From assembly GCF_025813715.1 (NCBI RefSeq), contig NZ_CP107532.1, positions 4,046,001 to 4,110,000 of the forward strand: DNA of 64,000 nucleotides. The letters run 5' to 3'. The stretch comes from Methylobacterium sp. FF17. Its GTDB lineage: Bacteria; Pseudomonadota; Alphaproteobacteria; Rhizobiales; Beijerinckiaceae. The notes beneath the pieces were generated by a model that worked only from the letters and a program-made list of their open reading frames with translations, ran no database searches and was not told where the DNA came from. Position numbers and translations under genes: made by a program. Positions 60,508 to 64,000 of the stretch are shown one piece after another (within the stretch, counting starts at the first letter, position 1; each line of letters begins with the position of its first letter).

Positions 60508-60613
60508 TATCTCACTGATGTCACGGGATTTTTCCTGAGGTGAGATATCAGAGCACTTAGTGCTCGCAGGTTCACCGAACCTGCTTCGGGTTCGTTTCAA
60601 TCGAAACACAGGT
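60508..60613. repeat. Cluster of four inverted repeats after the tRNA
   Basis: TATCTCAC / GTGAGATA (60508-60515, 60540-60547); GAGCAC-TTA-GTGCTC (60551-60565); CAGGTTC-ACC-GAACCTG (60567-60583); GTTTC-AATC-GAAAC (60593-60606). CACAGGTTCG of the tRNA T-arm (60477-60486) recurs at 60607-60616. Such clustering fits recombinase or regulator binding sites. Confidence 0.65.
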
Positions 60614-60622
60614 TCGCGCGAT

Positions 60623-61018
60623 ATGCCGAACCCACACCCGATGTTGATGCCGTTGCCCGCGATTATTCCCGCTGACCCAAAGCTATGGCGCCAAGGCTTC
60701 CTCAACCTGCGCCCGAGTGTGGTTCCATGCCCCGGCTTTACGCTTCAATCCTGGGGCGCCACGCATGAGAAGTGCGTCAACTTCCTCGACCGGTGGGCCG
60801 AAGAGGCGGCTGCGCTCGGTTGGACGACCCTCGACCTTTTCGGCGTGCATCCGGAGGCGGGCATTATCCGGCCGGACTTCTGCGGCGCGATCGTGATGTC
60901 GGACGCCAAGGTCTCGGCCATCACCGCCAGACGCATCGCCTTACTGAACACGGCCTTCTACCGGGACACGCCGGGCCGGCCGGCGGGCGCGGTGCCGCTG
61001 TGGCAGTTCGGGCGGTGA
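60623..61018 (+). CDS. 131-aa protein, unknown
   Basis: The 131-residue soluble protein starts at ATG 60623 (MPNPHPMLMPLPAIIPADPK). It contains TLQSWGATHEKCVNFLDRWA, AALGWTTLDLFGVHPEAGII and DAKVSAITARRIALLNTAFY. The GW-TTLDLFGVHP stretch resembles a segment I associate with small accessory-genome proteins, but no function is known to me. It has no signal peptide. It is the first gene after the tRNA and is transcribed away from it. Confidence 0.65.
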   Translation: MPNPHPMLMPLPAIIPADPKLWRQGFLNLRPSVVPCPGFTLQSWGATHEKCVNFLDRWAEEAAALGWTTLDLFGVHPEAGIIRPDFCGAIVMSDAKVSAITARRIALLNTAFYRDTPGRPAGAVPLWQFGR

Positions 61019-61059
61019 CCATTATTTCGTCAGGAGCCGACGCGACGACGGAAGCATGC

Positions 61060-61251
61060 ATGCCAGATAAGCGAGATCGCAGAACCAAGCCTCTGGCCGA
61101 CGATACCCCAGACCGGTCTCCCGCTGGCATGCGGGCAACGGCCGATCGCATCGAGGAGCGATCCTCGCAGGGGTTCTACGTCCCTCCCTCGGCTGCCGTG
61201 CTCTACGCCGAGGCGCTGCGAGCCCTCGCACGCGAGCACGAGAAGGGGTGA
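61060..61251 (+). CDS. 63-aa hydrophilic protein, unknown
   Basis: The 63-residue protein starts at ATG 61060 after GGAAG. The N-terminal half is Lys/Arg/Asp-rich (MPDKRDRRTKPLADDTPDRS); the C-terminal half is helical (AAVLYAEALRALAREHEKG). It is probably a small regulatory or accessory-region protein; no motif is recognised. It lies 41 bp after the preceding gene and may be cotranscribed. Confidence 0.5.
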   Translation: MPDKRDRRTKPLADDTPDRSPAGMRATADRIEERSSQGFYVPPSAAVLYAEALRALAREHEKG

Positions 61252-61320
61252 GGATCGTCCGCAAGTATCCCTTGACCGCCTCTCTCAGTAGGGGAAGGCT
61301 CGTCCTTTGCGGAGCGTAAC

Positions 61321-61512
61321 GTGTCCGACAGTTCTAAACCCGACGTCTTCGCTGCTATCCGGGTACTTGGCGTCGAGTTGATCGACGGAGGCCGGACGCT
61401 GGCTGTTCGTTTGGAGAAGGCAACCGGAACCGAGGCGGTTCTGCTGCTCGCTCAGCCGGTGGCGGATGAGTTATTCCGACAGATGGCGGAGTTGCAGAAA
61501 TCCGCCGATTAG
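61321..61512 (+). CDS. 63-aa protein, unknown
   Basis: The 63-residue protein starts with GTG 61321, supported by GGAG 6 bp upstream. The sequence (FAAIRVLGVELIDGGRTLAV, EAVLLLAQPVADELFRQMAE) suggests a small alpha/beta fold with a terminal helix. No family recognised. It converges with umuC, 69 bp away. Confidence 0.55.
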   Translation: MSDSSKPDVFAAIRVLGVELIDGGRTLAVRLEKATGTEAVLLLAQPVADELFRQMAELQKSAD

Positions 61513-61581
61513 GCGCTGTAGCCACAAAGCTGTCTCATGGTGCGCACGGCGATCCTGCTGGCCCGGCCGGAGAGGGCGTGA

Positions 61582-62874
61582 TCAAGCGTGTGCCGTCGGT
61601 AGCTCGCTGACCTGCGTCGTGTAGCGTGGGCTGCGCATCTCGAACTTCGTGGACCAGGTGCGCTTCTCGGTGAGCCCGGCCCGGGCCGGCACGACGGAGC
61701 CCCGGCCGAAGCGCGCGTTGCAGGCGTCCATGGCCGCCATGAGCGGCGCACTGCGCTCCCGGTCGAGCTGCCCGATCAGTGCTCGCGGCGCCATGTCGAG
61801 CGTCATCAGGTCGGTGGTGACCACACCGGCCTTGCTGTAGCGCCAGGGCTTGCCGCCCGGCGCCTCGCGCCAGGTGCGTGCCACGCCCGCCTGCGCCGCC
61901 TTGATGAGCGCCAGCGTGTCGTTCGTGGCTTCCGGCAGCGTTACGGTGGTCGAGACCGAGCGCATCGGGTCGCCGCGGTCGTGCTCGCTCGTGTGGTAGA
62001 AGACCGAGACATGCGTGGTGCCGAGCCCGCCGCGCCGGAGCTTCTCGCCGAGCCGCGTCGCGTGGGCGGCCACCGCCTGCTCCAGCGTCTCGCGTTCGGT
62101 GATGCGCCGGGAGAACGAGCGGGTGACGGCGCAGCCCTTGCGCTGGGCTGGCATCAGTTCGAGCGGCAGGCAGGCGAGCCCGCGCAACTCGTAGATGATG
62201 CGTTCACCCACCACCGTCATGGCCTTTCGGACAGGCCGAGGGTCGAGGTCGCGCAGATCCGCTACCGTGTCGACGCCGAGCCCCATCAGCTTGGCGAGCG
62301 AGGCCCGGCCGATGCCCCAGACCTCGGCCACCGAGATCCGGCAGAGCCAGTGATCGTAGGCCACCGGATCGGTCAGGTCGCACACCCCGTCGCAGTCCGG
62401 GATCGTCTTGGCGATGTGGTTGGCGAGCTTGGCCAGCGTCTTCGTTGGGCCGATGCCCACACAGGTCGGAATGCCGGTCCAGGCCCGCACCGTGGCGCAG
62501 AGATCCCGGGCCAGGGTCATCCGGTCCCGATCGCGCACGTCCGAGAGATCCAGGAAGCTCTCGTCGATGGAGTAGATCTCCACGGCCGGTGAGAAGTCGC
62601 GGTAGACCGCGTTCGTGCGGGCGCTCATGTCGCCGTAGAGGGTGTAGTTCGAGGAGAACACCCGCACGCCGTCGCGCCGGCATTGCTCGCGGATCTTGAA
62701 GAAGGGATCACCCATCTTGATCCCGAGCGCCTTGGCCTCGGCCGTGCGGGCGATGGCGCAGCCGTCATTGTTCGAGAGCACGATGACCGGCACGCGGGCG
62801 AGCTTGGGATCGAACACGCGCTCGCAGGAGCAATAGAAGCTGTTGCCGTCGATCAGCGCGATGGCCCGGCTCAT
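61582..62874 (-). CDS. umuC: DNA polymerase V catalytic subunit UmuC
   Basis: This 430-residue Y-family polymerase has catalytic carboxylates Asp9 ([16 protein letters not shown]) and Asp104-Glu105 ([10 protein letters not shown]). It has palm, fingers and thumb ([18 protein letters not shown] helix-hairpin-helix region), a little-finger domain and a C-terminal segment ([31 protein letters not shown]) with the usual UmuC ending. It copies damaged DNA with low fidelity during the SOS response. Its ATG overlaps the umuD stop by 4 bp. Full length, no missing motif. Confidence 0.95.
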   Translation of the reverse strand: MSRAIALIDGNSFYCSCERVFDPKLARVPVIVLSNNDGCAIARTAEAKALGIKMGDPFFKIREQCRRDGVRVFSSNYTLYGDMSARTNAVYRDFSPAVEIYSIDESFLDLSDVRDRDRMTLARDLCATVRAWTGIPTCVGIGPTKTLAKLANHIAKTIPDCDGVCDLTDPVAYDHWLCRISVAEVWGIGRASLAKLMGLGVDTVADLRDLDPRPVRKAMTVVGERIIYELRGLACLPLELMPAQRKGCAVTRSFSRRITERETLEQAVAAHATRLGEKLRRGGLGTTHVSVFYHTSEHDRGDPMRSVSTTVTLPEATNDTLALIKAAQAGVARTWREAPGGKPWRYSKAGVVTTDLMTLDMAPRALIGQLDRERSAPLMAAMDACNARFGRGSVVPARAGLTEKRTWSTKFEMRSPRYTTQVSELPTAHA

Positions 62875-63326
62875 CGCACCAGTCCGGCGCGCGCCACGTG
62901 CCAGCGGATGGAGAAGCGGATCACGCCCCAGATCTCACCCTCGGCGAAATCGTCGACCGCGAAGGCCGGCAGGTCAGGATTGTCGAAAGCGAGGCGCATG
63001 ACGTTGCCCTCGACATGGAGCCGCTTCACGCTCATCGTCCCGTCGACGATCGCCACCACCACGCTACGGTTGCCAGGCTTTAGGCTGCGGTCGGCCACGG
63101 CGAGATCCCGGTCGAAGATGCCGGCGCCGCGCATGCTGTCGCCCGAGATGTTCCAAGCGAAGGTTGCGGGCGGGTTCGGCGCGAGCCAGCGCGGCAGCTC
63201 CAGCGCGCCCTCAAGAAAGTCGTCGGCTGGCGATGGAAAGCCTGCGCAGAGCGTGGCCCCCTGGATCGGGATGCGGACGAGGCTGTCCCCAGCTTTCGCG
63301 AGTTCGTCGACCCGATAGAGGCCCAC
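62871..63326 (-). CDS. umuD: Pol V subunit UmuD, self-cleaving
   Basis: The protein has 151 residues from GTG 63326, chosen because AGGAGGA lies 7 bp upstream; a longer frame to 63386 has no such site and would cover the LexA box. The cleavage site is Ala28-Gly29 ([12 protein letters not shown]), with Ser64 ([10 protein letters not shown]) and Lys101 (DGTMSVKRL) as the dyad of LexA-type self-proteolysis. RecA-stimulated cleavage activates it to UmuD', which binds UmuC. It leads the umuDC operon and is directly downstream of a perfect SOS box. Confidence 0.94.
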   Translation of the reverse strand: MGLYRVDELAKAGDSLVRIPIQGATLCAGFPSPADDFLEGALELPRWLAPNPPATFAWNISGDSMRGAGIFDRDLAVADRSLKPGNRSVVVAIVDGTMSVKRLHVEGNVMRLAFDNPDLPAFAVDDFAEGEIWGVIRFSIRWHVARAGLVR

Positions 63327-63346
63327 CGCTGCTTCCTCCTGTGCTA

Positions 63347-63361
63347 GAACAGAAAGAGAAC
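63347..63361 (-). promoter_or_regulatory. LexA (SOS) box of umuDC
   Basis: GAAC-AGAAAGA-GAAC on the plus strand (GTTC-N7-GTTC in the operon's sense) is the alphaproteobacterial LexA site, 21 bp upstream of the umuD start. It predicts damage-inducible expression. Confidence 0.9.
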
Positions 63362-63454
63362 AAACAGTCGCAGGGTTCCCGGTCAAGCTCGGCTATGCCG
63401 CGTGTGGATAACGGGGACAGTCTGTGGACAGGGGTTGGTGGTAGGAGCGGTCAC

Positions 63455-63709
63455 ATGGCGATGAAGACGACGTTCATGGTGCAGACGTTCGCGATCAAGC
63501 GGAAGCGCCTGGTACCGGGCGACCGCGAGGTGTCGCCGACTGAAAGCGGCGCGCTGAAGAAGGCTGAGGCGATGGCCGGTCGGATGCCTGGCACGGCCGC
63601 GCTCAAGGTCGTGGCGGACGACGAAACTGGCGAACTCGAAGCGGCGACGATCCTCGGTCAGTTCGGGGACATACCAGAGGACTTCGCAGAAAGCCTCCAA
63701 GGCGCCTGA
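63455..63709 (+). CDS. 84-aa protein, unknown
   Basis: The 84-residue protein starts at ATG 63455 with AGGAG 7 bp upstream (MAMKTTFMVQTFAIKRKRLV). It continues ESGALKKAEAMAGRMPGTAA and ALKVVADDETGELEAATILG, ending in an acidic tail. The pattern of a small beta-sheet with helix suggests a soluble regulatory or accessory protein. It diverges from umuD, so the SOS box 94 bp away could also influence it. Function unknown. Confidence 0.6.
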   Translation: MAMKTTFMVQTFAIKRKRLVPGDREVSPTESGALKKAEAMAGRMPGTAALKVVADDETGELEAATILGQFGDIPEDFAESLQGA

Positions 63710-63728
63710 TCAGCCGCGCAGGGCCACC

Positions 63729-63971
63729 ATGACGTTCGAAGAGCAGGCCGCCGAACTGCACGCTCTGGACGCCTTGGCCATGAGCATGGGCTTGTCCGAC
63801 GCCGAGTTCGTCCGCGTCGCGACGGCAGCGATTGCAGAAGCCCATGCCGAAGGTACCGGGCCGAACGGGCCTCTGGCGAAGATCCGCGAGCGCCTGATGC
63901 AGCATGGCGGTCGCCGGACGAAAGGGACGGATGATGCAATAGGAGCGGATCCAGAGTTGGTCGCAACCTGA
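63729..63971 (+). CDS. 80-aa protein, unknown
   Basis: The 80-residue, mostly helical and acidic protein starts at ATG 63729 (MTFEEQAAELHALDALAMSM). It continues GLSDAEFVRVATAAIAEAHA, then a basic turn RRTKGTDD. It follows the 84-aa gene by 19 bp, so the two form an operon. No domain is recognised. The window ends 29 bp after its stop. Confidence 0.55.
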   Translation: MTFEEQAAELHALDALAMSMGLSDAEFVRVATAAIAEAHAEGTGPNGPLAKIRERLMQHGGRRTKGTDDAIGADPELVAT

Positions 63972-64000
63972 GCAAACCCAGCCAAGAACGACGAAAGCCC

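Larger units (their letters stand above)
60506..64000. mobile_element. Candidate left end of a genomic island at tRNA-Val
   Basis: Directly after the tRNA come four short inverted repeats within 110 bp, then six small unknown genes and an SOS-controlled pol V operon. Small unrecognised genes and mobile umuDC are typical of islands and plasmids. No integrase, transposase or right-end repeat is visible, so the call rests on position and content only. Confidence 0.4.

Noticed and set aside
60506..64000. Prophage
   Set aside because: No capsid, tail, terminase, integrase or lysis gene is seen; pol V and small unknown genes fit an island or integrative element equally well.

Overview
The window reads as chromosomal DNA of a GC-rich alphaproteobacterium of the order Hyphomicrobiales, most like Methylobacterium or Methylorubrum. 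The support is a methylsuccinyl-CoA dehydrogenase with the extended N-terminus of the ethylmalonyl-CoA pathway, a propionyl-CoA carboxylase beta subunit, a GapR/DUF2312 nucleoid protein, DUF2865 and DUF1499 proteins, an NdvA-type cyclic glucan exporter, polyhydroxyalkanoate phasins and an alphaproteobacterial SOS box (GAAC-N7-GAAC). Assignment to a genus is inference.

Layout. 1-6.4 kb: two outer-membrane beta-barrel proteins, a small secreted protein, an HNH endonuclease, a large MscS-type channel and a CAP-domain lipoprotein. 6.4-10.1 kb: a motility block on the minus strand (CHASE3/HAMP chemoreceptor, MotB, MotA). 10.3-17.1 kb: NdvA exporter with a clear terminator, transglutaminase-like protein, YihY protein, EamA transporter and mcd with its own promoter. 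17.2-21.6 kb: a conserved 60-aa protein, a divergent pair of paralogous glycosyltransferases, a phasin whose promoter carries a PhaR-like palindrome, and a second phasin-like protein. 21.7-32.5 kb: Do-type protease, RarA, an Hsp70-like protein, a pseudouridine synthase, a PsiF-like small protein, HAD phosphatase and ATP12 chaperone (overlapping), a PAP2 protein, pccB and a 42-aa lysine-rich protein. 32.5-43 kb: mostly single housekeeping or unknown genes, including a MarR regulator divergent from a flavin monooxygenase, gapR, and a 27-bp tandem triplication where two convergent genes meet. 43-47.4 kb: a gene-poor stretch with an AT-rich patch, a soluble triple-PAS chemoreceptor and mntH behind a promoter that overlaps an MntR-like palindrome.

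47.6-56.5 kb holds the most unusual locus: one 2,472-aa iterative-type polyketide synthase (KS-AT-DH-degenerate MT-ER-KR-ACP, no thioesterase) followed after 24 bp by an alpha-oxoamine synthase and a strong terminator. The module order and the paired releasing enzyme mirror fungal sphinganine-analogue (fumonisin-type) pathways. The simplest reading is that the PKS builds a reduced acyl chain and the PLP enzyme offloads it by decarboxylative condensation with an amino acid, giving a long-chain amino-ketone or sphingoid-like lipid. Reaction and product are inferred.

56.9-60.1 kb is a two-gene operon of a double-domain GT2 glycosyltransferase and an unknown protein. At 60.4 kb a tRNA-Val(GAC) gene is followed by a cluster of inverted repeats, several small unknown genes and an SOS-controlled umuDC (DNA polymerase V) operon. 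This looks like the left end of an accessory island inserted at the tRNA, although no integrase is visible before the window ends.
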